A stretch of 64,000 nucleotides of DNA. It comes from Auanema rhodensis. Its lineage: Eukaryota > Nematoda > Chromadorea > Rhabditida > Rhabditidae. The notes below the pieces were generated by a model. That model ran no database searches and was not told the origin of the DNA. It was given only the letters and a program-made list of their open reading frames with translations. Location: the NCBI GenBank assembly GCA_964057225.1, contig OZ059897.1, positions 16,864,001-16,928,000 on the forward strand, in the 5' to 3' direction. Of this stretch, positions 23,044-35,288 are shown piece by piece. Position 1 is the stretch's first letter, and every line of letters begins with the position of its first letter. The position numbers and the translations under genes are program-made.

Positions 23044-26000
23044 AGAGAGAGATTTGGGGGAGAGGTTGGCGTTAAAAATGGAAAAGAATGTGATAGTAAG
23101 ACTTATAGATAGCATACAAGCATAAATGAAGAAGAGGAGATATAAAGTTATGCTGGATCAACGTTAGAAAATCTGAAGATGAGCAGAACAAGCATCAATT
23201 GCATCCATACAACCAGCTAAAAGTCACGCTGTTGAAGCCTTCTCTAAGCTATACGTGTTGAAAATAGACAACTAGAGAAACAAAGATATAGTTTAAGAGG
23301 ATGAGAAGAAGGAGACAAGGGGTATGGAAGAAGAAAGAAAGACCATTCAAAGTAAAGCAAGTCATGACGACGAGGAAATCAGCGTGTAATGTCTGTAACC
23401 AAAGTTTGTGCATGAGAAGAGGATGAGAACGATCAAGTTGTTTCTCTTTCTCTCTCCATGTTGAATATCATCGACTTTTTCATTTCCCTACTAACCATCT
23501 ATCGGCTCTACTACTGTCCTCTTCTTATGTTTTCCTCTAGTTTCATCCTCTCCTCTTCTGTCAGATATAAAGGAGATATACACAGGACACGGGATTCTTT
23601 CGTCTGGTTGAAACGAAGAGGATAAGATGAGCGTATCGTCGGGAAGCGCAATAGCCGGAGAAGAGACCGGTTAGATGTAGCTAAAGGATCGTCGTTCAAC
23701 ATAATTCGATACCCTCTCAACATTCATTGTTCCTGACCATCTTACCATTTAATTCTCTCTATATTTCACTTTCTATTCCTCTTATACTCCCTTTTTATGT
23801 AACTGTTCCATGATTTTAAGCCCAAAAAAAAGAAGAAGAAGAATCTTATACAGTAATAAAGATTTTTCTCGAATTTTTTGAATTTTATTTCAAAAAAATA
23901 ATTATATACAAAATACTTTAAAAATCTTTTTCAGATAATATTTTCAATGTTGTCTATAGAAAACAAGCATTTTTTAAAAATTATATACATAATCTACATC
24001 ATAATATTTATAAAAAACATCATTAGATGTAATAAAACAAAAAGTTTTATAGAAAAAGTTGGTAATAATGAGCATTATTCTTTTAAACATTTTAATATTT
24101 TTCTTATTAAAAAACTATTAAATAATATAATGATAATGTATAAAGAATTTTTAAAAAATTTGGAAGTTTCATTTCCAATTTCAATAAAATGAAACTTTTT
24201 TTTGAAATAGGTCAACGTACAATTTGCATACAAAATTCATGTAAAACGGAAATCTACTGTTTAACATTGAACAGAAAAAGAAGTTTTCCTTTTTTTGTTG
24301 AACAAATGGACTTATAACGAGTAGTCTTCTCATATTTATGAAAAAAAAATTTGAATTTTGAACTTTGGAATTGAATTTCTATTAAACAATAATTCGGAAA
24401 ATATAAGTGAGAATACAAGTAATACATAGAAGAGACATAACAGGGAACTGTAAAGGAAATTAGATATTGTCAAAGTTGCTGATTACCAAATTACAAAAAT
24501 GATAAGAAAACATTGTTTAATAAATATTTTTATAAATAAAAATAAATTTCCAGATTAAAGTTCGAAAACGTTGTTTTTAGGTTTAATTTTTGGGAAATAT
24601 AATTTATAAGAATGATAGGATGATCAACATAAAAATAAATTTTGATAAAGTAGTTTGGAAAAAGGTAAATATAATTTGTTTATGAAGAAGACAAAGAAGG
24701 AAATGAAGAATTTTCTGATAAATTTCTATAGAAATTTGAAGGAAAAAGATTAATTGTAGATTAGATTATTCACTCTTTGAACAAACGGAAAGAGATTCCT
24801 TAATTTCTATACAAATTTAAATTAAAGAAGATAAAGGTTTATAAATATAAAAAATTATTAAAAGAAAGAAATATTTAATGAAATCATTAAAAATATTTTT
24901 ATAATTAAAATGAATAATAATACTAATTATTCTTATAATTAATAAGAATTATTAAATTAAGTAAAAGATAAATAAATTTTGAAAAGTTAAAGATAAATCG
25001 AGAAAATAAATAAAGAGGAAGAAGAAGAATAATTGAAATTGTGATGAAGAAAAGTTTTATGTGGAAGAAATATTAGGGATGAAAGGATAATAAGAAGAGT
25101 TCAATAGGAGGAAAAGATCTTTTAAATGATTTAATCATAAAAGGGATATAGGATATATGTTAGATTCAAAAGGTAACAATGAATATATAATTCTAAAATC
25201 AAATATATCTTAAAACGATATAAAAAATTCAAATATAAATATATATTTAATTATAATAATTATATAAAATATTCTTTACAAATGTTCTTTATTCAACTTC
25301 TTTTTCTAAATTTTCAAGTTGAAAAAAACGTTCAACCTATTGCAAAGAAAATTTTTTCGGTGAAATATACGTATGTACATAGTACATGTTTGGCTATTTG
25401 TCATCTTTTACTTTCAAAACGATTTTTTCATCTCAAACTATGCGTTTCTAAAGTTTTCCGACATTCTCGTATTCACAAAAATATTAGAAAAAAGAATCCT
25501 TGTGGAAATTTTAACGGATAATACTCATTTGAAACAGAATAACATTTGAAACATTGTCTAATGAAAGTAGATGGTATTTAGGATTGTGCTGAATCACAAT
25601 ACTAGCTTTACCTCGCTTATATAGTATTTTCAAAAATAGGATATTATGAAATAAGGGAGTGATTCAAAAAGTTTGTTCAGATAACTGACTCAGATGAATC
25701 AGCATAAGTTTTGATTTTAAAATGTATGAGGTCATATCTTTATATTATTTTAATATAAATAGAAATATATATATATTTATATATATATATATACTCCGTT
25801 ATGACTAAATCTTTCATTGAACAAATGAATTTATAATTTCAAGCTTATATCTTGCTAAATTTATATTATTAAAAAAATATTTCATGATGTTTACATATAT
25901 TAATTAGATAACACATTTCAATTCTCACAATTAAAATATAATGTAGTAAGTCATTTATAAACTAAAAGAAAGTGAAAAAGAAAAATAAGCAACCATTATG

Positions 26001-29000
26001 TACGTGATTGTGCTAGCTCATTGAAAAATCAGCAATTTTTGTCACTTACGTGAAACGTGTCGACTGTTTGAAAAATTAACGCAAAAACAATTCCACGAGG
26101 TTGGGTTATCCTTGCAATATGGTTAGTGAAAGAAGAGGAATATCTAAAGATATTTCAATGATTTACAAGAAGAGAGAAGAACTTGTTGTCATGATGTGTA
26201 AAGGCAAGGAAAACGAAATACAAAAGAAAATAGGAATATTATAGAAAAAGAAGAGATGGATAAGAGAGAAAAGTAGGGAAAAAAATGAGTTAAAGAACAG
26301 AAAGGTCGGTATTTGAAAATAAATTCTAATTCTGAAATTTTGGCGCCAATATAAATCTATGGCCTTCGCTGTCATGTTCCAGCTGACCATCAGGCCTTTC
26401 ACTCTTTTCATCTTCTCACCCTCTTCACCTTACATTTTCTATCATATTGTAATTCAACTATTCTCTTATACACTATGATCTATAGCCTATACTGCCCATA
26501 TAAAGTTTTCAAATGAAATTGTATGTTGAAAGAAAATTTAAACATCAGAGAGTAACTTCCTCTTTACTATGATTATGATTTCCATGAAAAGATGGATACG
26601 AACTAACGATAAGGTTTTAAAATATCATAGAATTCAAACATGCATATATTAAACTCGACAACGATGCTTTTGAATTCAATTATGCTGAAATGGGAGGAGG
26701 AGGGAAAACTTGTCAGTTTTCTAATAGTTTCGCAATAATTTTCATTTTGAATGTTCTTCCTTGATCATATAAGGGACTACTTAGTATTGCATTCATGTTC
26801 TTTATCATTATTTCCCATAATATTCTTATGGTACCTGATTGAACAAAAAACAGAATACATGAAAAAGCGTATGGGTTAAGGGATTGGTCAGTCAGCCTTA
26901 GCCTTTAGGCCAGATTTATCTATTTCTCCTTTATGAAGAAGAAAGAGATAGAAAACGAAATCTACATACATAGAAGAACTATTGATGTTGGTCAAGAGAT
27001 AGACGTTTCGATAAAGCTTGCGAAACCTTTCATCAAGGTTGTTATGCTTTGAATTTTCTTTTATAACGTTTTTAATTCATCACCTGTTTCATGGAAGTCA
27101 ATTCTATTATCCTTGAAGAATGAAAATCTTTTTTCACTCTCTTTCTCTGTTTCTCCCTTTCTCTTCTCAATCCACCCTCTCTATCCCTTTCCGTCCCCCT
27201 CCCTCTCTACTTCCCCCTCTTAGTTCTTGTAATATTTCTAAAACATTCATGCTTTTTAGAAATAATTTTGACGGAATATTGAGAATTCTTAAAGATTATT
27301 CAAGCAAATGTTTCGAATATCCTTTATCTCTGTGTCCTATTCTTCCAATCTTCACCTTTATTTCATACCCAACGTAAAAAAGGCAAATCCAGACGATATC
27401 TGTGGGTTCGATGTTAAACTAACCGAAAACCCCCTCTGGGTTCTTTTGTACGAAAATCGGAAAAGCCTATTCGAGTTTTCGGGCCCTCTATGATTTTCCA
27501 ACTATATTTCCACCTATTATGCCCTCATTGTTTATCTCTCGAACTTCTTTTGATGTTCAGAACATAAGAAAAATGTTACAAGCTTATAGATGACGAATAT
27601 TTGAAAAAAAAAACATTTTTTTCAAATCATTAGATATTGACATGATTATTAAAAATATATAATTCAATATTAATAATTCAATATATATATATATATATAT
27701 ATATTGATTATTTAATTGATTTGATTTAAAATTTAATTTCTGAAAAAAAGAATTTTTTTTAGAAAACGAAAATTTAATATTTTTGATAAGGTAAAACATG
27801 AAAAAAATTATTTTTTATAAGTTTAATAATCAAAATTCGTTAGAAAATAAAAGATATTTTGCAAAAAAATTACTCGAAAATGAAACAAAAAGATAAAAAG
27901 GGATAAAAAAATATCATTTCAATTGGTTTCAATATTTGAATCTTCACAACCAACTTTATCCAAAAAATTTCTTCTCTTCATTTCTCTTTTAATTCTTTTT
28001 TTCTCTTTTTCTTTCACACTCTTCCTGATATTCTCATTAAATCCCCACAAAATACCTTTTCATATAGTCTAAAACGATGCAACCTGCGACTATACCCAAG
28101 ACATACACCCCCCAAACATACCATTACTATCCCCACTTAACATACAGAATACAAAAGACAATCCGATATATCAAAGCAAATCAACTACTTATAGATTTGA
28201 AGACAAACTTCTGATTTCTCATTATCGTAGACAATTCTCCGGAAATCAATTGGACTATTTAATGCAGTTGGGAGCTTTTCAGTTCAAATTAGTCGCTAAA
28301 TTTCGGTAGAAAAGAAACAAGATTATGCACTACTATTCAAAGAATTATAATAAAATAAATTAATATTAATAATAATAATTAAATAAGAAATTGAAAGTGA
28401 AATATTAAATTTTCAAAAAAAATTATCAAAAAGTTTTGGATAACGAAATTTATAAAAATATAGAAAAACTATTTTATCTATAAAATAATTTTTTTTTAAA
28501 TTAAACAAGAAAATAGGAAAAATAGGTATCGTAGAGGCTACAAGAGCAACTTTGAAGCAACTCTGGAAATCGTGAAGTATGTATATGTATATATGAATGG
28601 ATGTATATTCAGGTGTTTGCTATTAGAATTCAAATAATTTAGATTAATACGCTCAAGCAAAAGTAAAAGCTATAAAGCTATATTCAAAGAATATTGAACA
28701 GAATAGGTCAGAGAGAATGAATAGTTAGGAGGAATAATGTGAGACAAGAGAAGGTGAAATGAAAGCAGATGAGTCAATAATAAAAAGCTTATTTTACGAA
28801 AACTGACCAATGAAAATAGAAAAACATTAACAGATGGACAGTTAAAAGTTTAAATAAAAAAGGGAAAAGGTTATTAATAATATGTTTAGTATGTTTTTGA
28901 GCTATAAAATAACATGGAAGTTATAAGAGAGAAAAACAGACAATTGGCTAAGTATAATTATATAAATAATCAGGATTAAAAATAATAATTATTATAGTAT

Positions 29001-30400
29001 CAACAATAAAAGTTATTTTTAAAATAGAAAATATAGTACTAAATATAGTAGCTATTATGAATAAAATGTTTTTTTAAAATATATATCAATGTTTTTATTA
29101 GTAAATGTTGACTAATATTGTTTTTGTACATTTATGAAATAGATTCTGTAATTATTCATAAACTTTTTAAATTCTAATTTCAACCGATTTTTGAACCGAA
29201 AATTTTAAAGATAAGACTTGAAAATCAGGTATTTTTTTCAATTTTTTTTGCTGATAATATAAAAATGAATCGGATTCCGCTTGAACTTTTTTGTCCAAGC
29301 GGTCAGAAAACAGCATAGTTTTATATGGCCTAATAAAATTGAATGAATTGAGTTGATATATTCTTGAGGTAATACAAAAAATATCAAATGATAAAACAAA
29401 TTATATAACACATAGGTTTAGATTAAATAAAATCAATTAATCAAGGAAAGGAAAAACGAATAAGTTGATTTAAAAATTGTTCGAACATTAAAAACGATTG
29501 AAAGATTAATTTGATTGTTAACTATTATCAGTTGGGTCAAGCTTTTGATAAAAAGAGAAGAAAACACGGAAATTGTGACCGAGATGCTGGACATCTTAAC
29601 TACATTTATAAAATTTAATCACAAACCTTTCGATCACATTTATTGATAAAAGCGAAAAATGATACCATCAACATGAAATAATGAATAGAAGAAATGATTA
29701 ATAAAGTAAAATAAATATGCATAAAATGAATTAATTATAAAAAAATAAAAGTTTGGGACACAGGTATACATTATATATTATATATATAAAAAACGTAGTG
29801 ATAGTGAAAGTATGAGAAAAAGAGAACAAGAAAAACTTTTTTACTGGTAACCAATTCTATATATCTTCAGCAGATCTGAACAGTCATATCTACATACGAA
29901 ATAGAGAAAATAGAAAGAGAAAGGGAGGATAGAAATCGCTTTCTGCGCTAAAACCTGGACAGGTTTAAGGATTTTTTAGAGATGACCCCTGGGAACAGGT
30001 TGAGAAGTGCGAAGACCCTTTAAGTTCTTCCTTAACGACGTTCTGATGGAATCTACTGTCTGTGAGGATTATCGAACTCCACATGGTGTCAGCTAAAAGG
30101 GCAACAGATACATTTAAAAAAAGAAAAAATATTATGACATACCCAGTTTTTCCTGAAAAATAATATCATGTCATTAATATAACTAAAATTAAATTTTACT
30201 ATGTTTTCACATAAAAAGTTATTTTTTTTATTTCGCATTAAAGCCCAATCAAAATTTTAATTAGCAATTATCATTTCCTTTGGTTCCATGCACTCCGTTT
30301 ACCAGCGTAAATATGCATAGTTCACCCCAAAGATAATTTAACATTGTTATTGCATCAAAAAGGTTTTTAAGTTTCTTAATAATTATAAAATCTTTTATTT
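23042..30400. other. gene desert 1, right part
   Basis: No supported gene. Islands of more balanced composition are seen at 23100-23720 (with a 70-codon frame on -, see findings), 26030-26400 (with palindrome TTGGCGCCAA at 26340-26349), 26880-27490 and 29930-30100. The last of these sits about 330-500 bp before the heme lyase start and may be its promoter or an upstream exon. The rest is AT-rich simple sequence. Confidence 0.5.
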
Positions 30401-30420
30401 TTTTTATTTTTTTTATATTC

Positions 30421-30422
30421 AG
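30421..30422 (+). other. likely trans-splice acceptor of the heme lyase gene
   Basis: A T-rich stretch ending TATATTCAG lies 6 bases before the ATG at 30429, with no upstream exon that it would join. This is the usual layout of a nematode spliced-leader acceptor. Confidence 0.6.
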
Positions 30423-30428
30423 GTAAAA

Positions 30429-31868
30429 ATGGGCTCTGGACAATCCCAACAGGCCCCAGTTGCACCAGCAACGGTTAGTTTATATTTTTTTTAATGTCTT
30501 TTAAAAATATACATACTATCACTTATTTTATTTTATTTTACTCATATCTTATGCTGTTTTCAAAATTAAAAATATTTTAGTTCTAGATTTTTATTTTAAA
30601 ACGTTCGATTTTTTAAAATATAATGTTCTCAGTATTAAGATTCTATCACATTTTTATTATCATTTTGCCTTCAACTTTTGCTTTTACATATCTTTCGTAT
30701 TACAGGAACTTTCTGAAGGTGAACGATTAAAGAATGCTCGACGTAATTTAGCCCAAGTTGCTTCTACTGGTTAGTTAATTTTTGGTGACATTATGAAAGC
30801 ATATTATCTTATTCAGGAAGTAGCGAATGTCCTTCCGGAGGAGGTGCATCTTATTCTGAGTGTCCCTCAGCCGGGGGCCAATGCCCAGTTGGCAAAGATG
30901 TTATTAATCCAACAAATAATGTATATTACTTTTTTTAAGAATTTTCTTCATTAATATTATTCAGGAACTCGAGCATCCTAACCAAAAGCCTGCCCCTGAT
31001 CAACCATTTCCTCTTCCTACCAACCGAGAAAAATCGACGATTCCTAAGGTTCTGTTTAGTTTTCTTTCAATTGTGATTTTCTTTTTTAGATTGGACCTAC
31101 TGAAAGTGAAACATGGACTTACCCTAGTCCTCAAATGTTTTGGAATGCTATGTTAAAGTATATTATTTTATTTTTTAAATTATTTCAATGTTGGTTTTTA
31201 GAAAAGGATGGAGATGGCAAGATGATCAGTTATCTGAAAAGGATATGATGAATATTATCAAGTAAGATTAAGTTAATTTATTCTTTTCACTTATTTTTGA
31301 TATTTTAGAATTCACAATGCCAATAATGAAGAAGCCTGGAGAGAAGTAATGAAATGGGAACATCTTCTTCATCCGTAAGATTTTATAAATACATATATGT
31401 TTCATTAAAATATATACTTTTTCAGCGATTGTGCTACACCTAAATTAAAAAGCTTCAAAGGAGATGCCAAGAACTTTTCCCCTCGAGCTCGCATGCGTAA
31501 ACTTTTAGGCTATGAATATCCATTTGACAGACATGACTGGATTATTGATAGATGTGGAACTGAGGTACAAATATTATTTAATATGAAAAGTATATTTTCT
31601 TCTAGGTTCAATATGTTATTGATTATTACGATGGAGGAGCAGTTGATCCTGATTCAAAATTATTTACGCATTTAGATGTACGTCCAGCTATAAACAGACC
31701 ACAAAATATTTGGGATAGAATGGTATAATTTAGAAAGGGTTTTGACATATTCAATTTAATTATGTTTAGGTTGTTGCCTATTGGCGATTCAAATTTGAAA
31801 CTCTAGGAATGACTCCCCAACTTCCCATACCTCCTGTAGAAGGAGGAGCAGAATCTCATCATAAATGA
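30429..31868 (+). CDS. cchl-1: holocytochrome c synthase / cytochrome c heme lyase
   Basis: Inner-membrane, intermembrane-space-facing enzyme that attaches heme covalently to the CxxCH cysteines of cytochrome c. Ten exons (30429-30473, 30706-30769, 30817-30920, 30965-31048, 31090-31157, 31202-31261, 31309-31374, 31426-31564, 31606-31722, 31770-31868) give 281 aa, close to the family size. The N-terminal region has three CP heme-regulatory-type motifs (Cys41, Cys52, Cys59). The core shows [16 protein letters not shown], the segment [22 protein letters not shown] with the His-Asp-Trp motif (His200, equivalent to the heme-ligating His of human HCCS), [15 protein letters not shown], and LDVRPAI. 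The start follows an acceptor by 6 bases. A poly(A) signal AATAAA is at 32079-32084. It lies directly upstream of cox-15, probably in one operon. Confidence 0.96.
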
Positions 31869-32078
31869 GTAAATACATAGTTAAGAACATTTCTGAATAT
31901 TTGCTTTAGTACACTGTATTAGAAGTCAACAATTTAAAATTACTTTGATCAAATCCCAGTGTTTATGTTTGTCTTTTGATATCACTAGTTAGTTAGATAA
32001 TTGTTAGGAATTGAAAGGAATATATTTGTTTTATAGTTTCACCTTGTTTCTTGCGTTTGTTGAATATGATCGTTATCA

Positions 32079-32205
32079 AATAAAGTTTTTAGATTTATAA
32101 ACTGAAATAGTATGTATATATAATGAATTATGTTATTTATCATGAATTATATAAATACTTGAAATACAAATATTAGGAGAGTTTAACATGTATCCAATTT
32201 TTTAG
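32079..32205 (+). promoter_or_regulatory. intercistronic region of the cchl / cox-15 pair
   Basis: AATAAA at 32079-32084 is followed 120 bases later by the acceptor TTTTTTAG (AG at 32204-32205), only 2 bases before the cox-15 ATG. A distance of about 100 bases between 3' end formation and the next trans-splice site is the hallmark of nematode SL2-type operons. Confidence 0.65.
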
Positions 32206-32207
32206 GG

Positions 32208-33811
32208 ATGTCACTCCTATTAAAAACATTTGCAAGAACAAATCTAAATTCATCATTATTGAGCAGAAGTGTGATCAATGTGAGAAGTCAATTCAAGATC
32301 ATGTCAGTTTCTTGTATTATATTTTCCAAAATTTATTTTGCTTATAGTACCGTTCCAAGTAGAACTTTTGGTTCAAACTATTCTCATTTAACTGATACTC
32401 AGAGAAAAAGAATTGGATGGTGGCTATTTGGTTGTGCTGGAATGTGCTATGGAGCTGTAGCTTTGGGAGGTTTGACCAGGTACTAATTCTTCCATTAGCC
32501 ATTTTTTTTTCTCAAATACAACTTTAGACTTACGGAATCTGGATTGAGTATGGTTAACTGGGATTTGTTTAAGACTATGAAACCACCTTTCAATCAAAAA
32601 GAATGGTTAATTGAGTTTGAACGTTACAAACAGTTCCCAGAATACAAGCAGTATGTTTTGTGCTTCATTAATTAAAATATTTATTATAATTTAGTAAATC
32701 TTCTTCTGAAGAAATGACTTTGGGTCAATTTAAATTTATTTGGACCATGGAATATCTTCATCGCATGTGGGGAAGAACTATTGGAATTGTAATTTCTATC
32801 TTGATACTTCATTTAATTTGAGATTTCTAAGGCTTTCCTTGTTCCTTGTGCTTATTTCTGGGCACGTGGACGTTTCTCTCCATCTATGAAACGACGAATG
32901 GTTGCCTGTACTGCTCTTCTTCTGACTCAAGTCATTATTATCTTGTAGAAAATCTTTATATTTCAAGATTTATTTAGGGTGGTGTTGGATGGTGGATGGT
33001 TAAATCAGGATTGGATCCTTCAAATAATTCAGAATCAAGCATTCCACGTGTATCACAATATCGTTTAGCAACTCATCTTTCCTTGGCTTTTGTTCTATAT
33101 TCACTTTTCTTCTATAATGGACTTCAGCATATATTGAAACCCGTTGATGTGAGTTTAATTTCTTGTTTTATCCATGCTCAAAGTTACGTTTTAAGCTCAG
33201 CAATGTTCAAAAGTTAGGTAAAATGAGAGCTTTAGCTCATTCTTCCAAAGGCCTTGTGTTTGTAACTGCTCTTATGGGTGAGCTTTTTCTGTTCTATAAA
33301 TTTACTGGAGGATTTTCAGGTGCTTTTGTTGCCGGATTAGATGCTGGCTTGGTTTACAACTCTTGGCCTAAATTTGCTGACAAGTGGATTCCTGAAAATC
33401 TTCTTTCACGTTCACCTACCTGGAAAAATTTCTTTGAAAATGATGTAACTGTTCAATTCATTCACAGAAACTTGGTTTGTAGAATATTATAATTATTTCA
33501 ATGTCAATTAAATTCTTTAGGCTTATTTAACTCTTCTTTCAATCACTGCTACATGGATAGCTGGACGACGTGCCAATTTACCTCGTAGAGCACGTATTGC
33601 TCTGAATTGTACTGTAGGAATGGCTTACACTCAAGCAGCTCTTGGAGTTAGTACATTGGTAAAGGATTTAATCGAATTTTCAAGGTTTAATACAAATATT
33701 CAGCTGATGTATGTACCTGTATGGCTAGCTGCTCTTCATCAGAGTGGATCAATGGCATTAGTTTCATTTTCATTGTGGCTAACAAAGGAGTTGAAGAGAC
33801 TTCCTAAGTAA
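32208..33811 (+). CDS. cox-15: COX15 heme A synthase
   Basis: Mitochondrial inner-membrane enzyme that oxidises heme O to heme A for cytochrome c oxidase. Exons: 32208-32302, 32348-32479, 32528-32650, 32695-32788, 32832-32930, 32978-33148, 33196-33277, 33320-33474, 33521-33658, 33704-33811, giving 398 aa. The N-terminus is basic and Ser-rich like a mitochondrial presequence, and conserved [15 protein letters not shown] follows the first membrane segment. Five conserved histidines expected to bind heme are present: His139 (EYLHRMWGR), His214 (YRLATHL), His253 (RALAHSSKG), His314 (IHRN) and His375 (LHQSGS). [17 protein letters not shown] is a family signature. The 45-bp intron 32303-32347 is a multiple of three and open, so retention would add 15 residues; I treat it as an intron because it has a GTCAGT donor, a TTATAG acceptor and typical size. 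It forms a probable operon with the heme lyase. Confidence 0.96.
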
Positions 33812-33979
33812 ATTTAGTAAATTTAGTCATTAGTTCTAGTCGTAATTGACTAAATGTACAGGTAGCATCTATTGATTAGAAATATTCGATCTGTCTCGTA
33901 GTTCATCATACATACCTTTGTTATTGTTTTTTCACATTGTTAATAAGAAATATCTTGTTGAAAACTTGTTGATCATTTG

Positions 33980-34012
33980 AATAAACTAATTTTCTTTCTG
34001 TAAAAATTTCAG
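33980..34012 (+). terminator. poly(A) signal of cox-15 and following splice acceptor
   Basis: AATAAA at 33980-33985 is followed by TTTCTGTAAAAATTTCAG, ending at 34012. The acceptor could start a downstream transcript leading to the ATG at 34091, although 27 bases is short for a normal SL2 spacing. Confidence 0.45.
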
Positions 34013-34090
34013 AAGATTATCAAAATTTAAAAAATAATTCAATCGATCAGCGATCTTTTACCGGTTTATCGAGAGAGGAGTAGCAGCAGC

Positions 34091-34421
34091 ATGATTAACT
34101 CTGTACAATTTGAATTTATCAAACCCAGAACGGTTAAGATGTAATGAAACATTTGGAACATAGAGAATAATGTAATAGCTAATACTTATGTCCTCTTGTA
34201 TTAGACAATTGCGGTATTTAGACAGACCAAATCGTTCAGTTCTTGATTACGACATGGTTGTTTGCCGGATCTATGTCGGACTGAGGGATTTAGGTTTAAA
34301 ATCATCATACTGTCATCATGAAATTATAAATCCCTATTCATTCTTTCTCATTTCTCTTTATATTTTAGGACAATACTGTCTCTTTATTATAAATAATTCC
34401 CTCTCACTCTCACCTCAATAA
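34091..34421 (+). CDS. candidate small protein of 88 aa, unrecognised
   Basis: Two exons, 34091-34140 and 34205-34421, join through a GTAATG donor and a TATTAG acceptor (64-bp intron) to an 88-codon frame starting MINSVQFEFIKPRTVKI and continuing QLRYLDRPNRSVLDYDMVV. The first 55 residues have normal composition; the rest is hydrophobic (IINPYSFFLISLYILGQYC), so it may be a C-terminal membrane anchor or an unrecognised intron ending TATATTTTAG. A splice acceptor at 34012 and a cox-15 poly(A) signal just upstream suggest a third cistron. Against it, the protein is short, has no family match I know, and an alternative splice at 34133 would give only 27 residues. Confidence 0.35.
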
Positions 34422-34606
34422 CGTTGCGTTTTCCTTCTCATTTTTTACCCTTTCATTCATTTCCTGTATTTTGGCCTATAGTGTCTGACAGTAGAATAAC
34501 TATAGTTTAACTTGAAACTAATGCTTTAATAATAATATTTTCAATATTTAAACACTTATTTCTTACTTATTTACTAAATATTTTGAATAATATTATATTA
34601 ATTAAG
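34422..34606. other. short intergenic gap
   Basis: AT-rich sequence of 185 bp before the TSP1 gene. The ATG at 34607 directly follows ATTAATTAAG, a possible trans-splice acceptor. Nothing else is seen. Confidence 0.4.
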
Positions 34607-35059
34607 ATGAATAATGCCATTATTGTGGTTATTATCTGCTGCTCATTTGTGGTGGCTGCCGAAGATGATCTGGTATGCTACTGATTTCTCAAATGAAAAT
34701 TTTCTTTTTTCTATTAATTCATGTAAATTTTTTATATTTTTATACTTTACTTTAAACTTTAGATTGATTTTGGTAATGGTGAATTAATAATAACAACTAC
34801 AACTTCGTCTCCTATTCTTTCTCCTAATACTTGTCAATGGTTGGCTTGGAGTGAATGGACAGCATGCTCTGATCAATGTGGATCATGTGGAGTTCATATG
34901 AGAACAAGAACTTGTTTAACTACAACATTTACATGCACATGTGAAGGGTTAGTCATTCTTCATAGATTTCTGAATAATTCTCAATAAAAAAGGAAAATTA
35001 TGCATCTTCTGCAAGGAAAAAGAGAAAAATACCTTGAGTGACTATGAAAGAGAAAGAGA

Positions 35060-35096
<37 letters not shown>

Positions 35097-35236
35097 AGAT
35101 TAAGTCCAACCTCATAAATTCAGGAGAAGGTATGAAACACTGTTATAAGTATTATAAAAATATAATATGTTTCAAAACATGTTTTTCTATAATTATATAA
35201 AAATAAATAAGTTAAGATTTGTTTTTATAATTTCTC

Positions 35237-35288
<52 letters not shown>

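Noticed and set aside
25282-25521. 79-codon frame on +
   Set aside because: Mixed hydrophobic/basic, no splice sites or similarity; consistent with chance.
32303-32347. Fifteen extra residues in COX15
   Set aside because: The 45-bp segment is open and in frame but has GTCAGT...TTATAG borders and intron-like composition, so it is treated as an intron.
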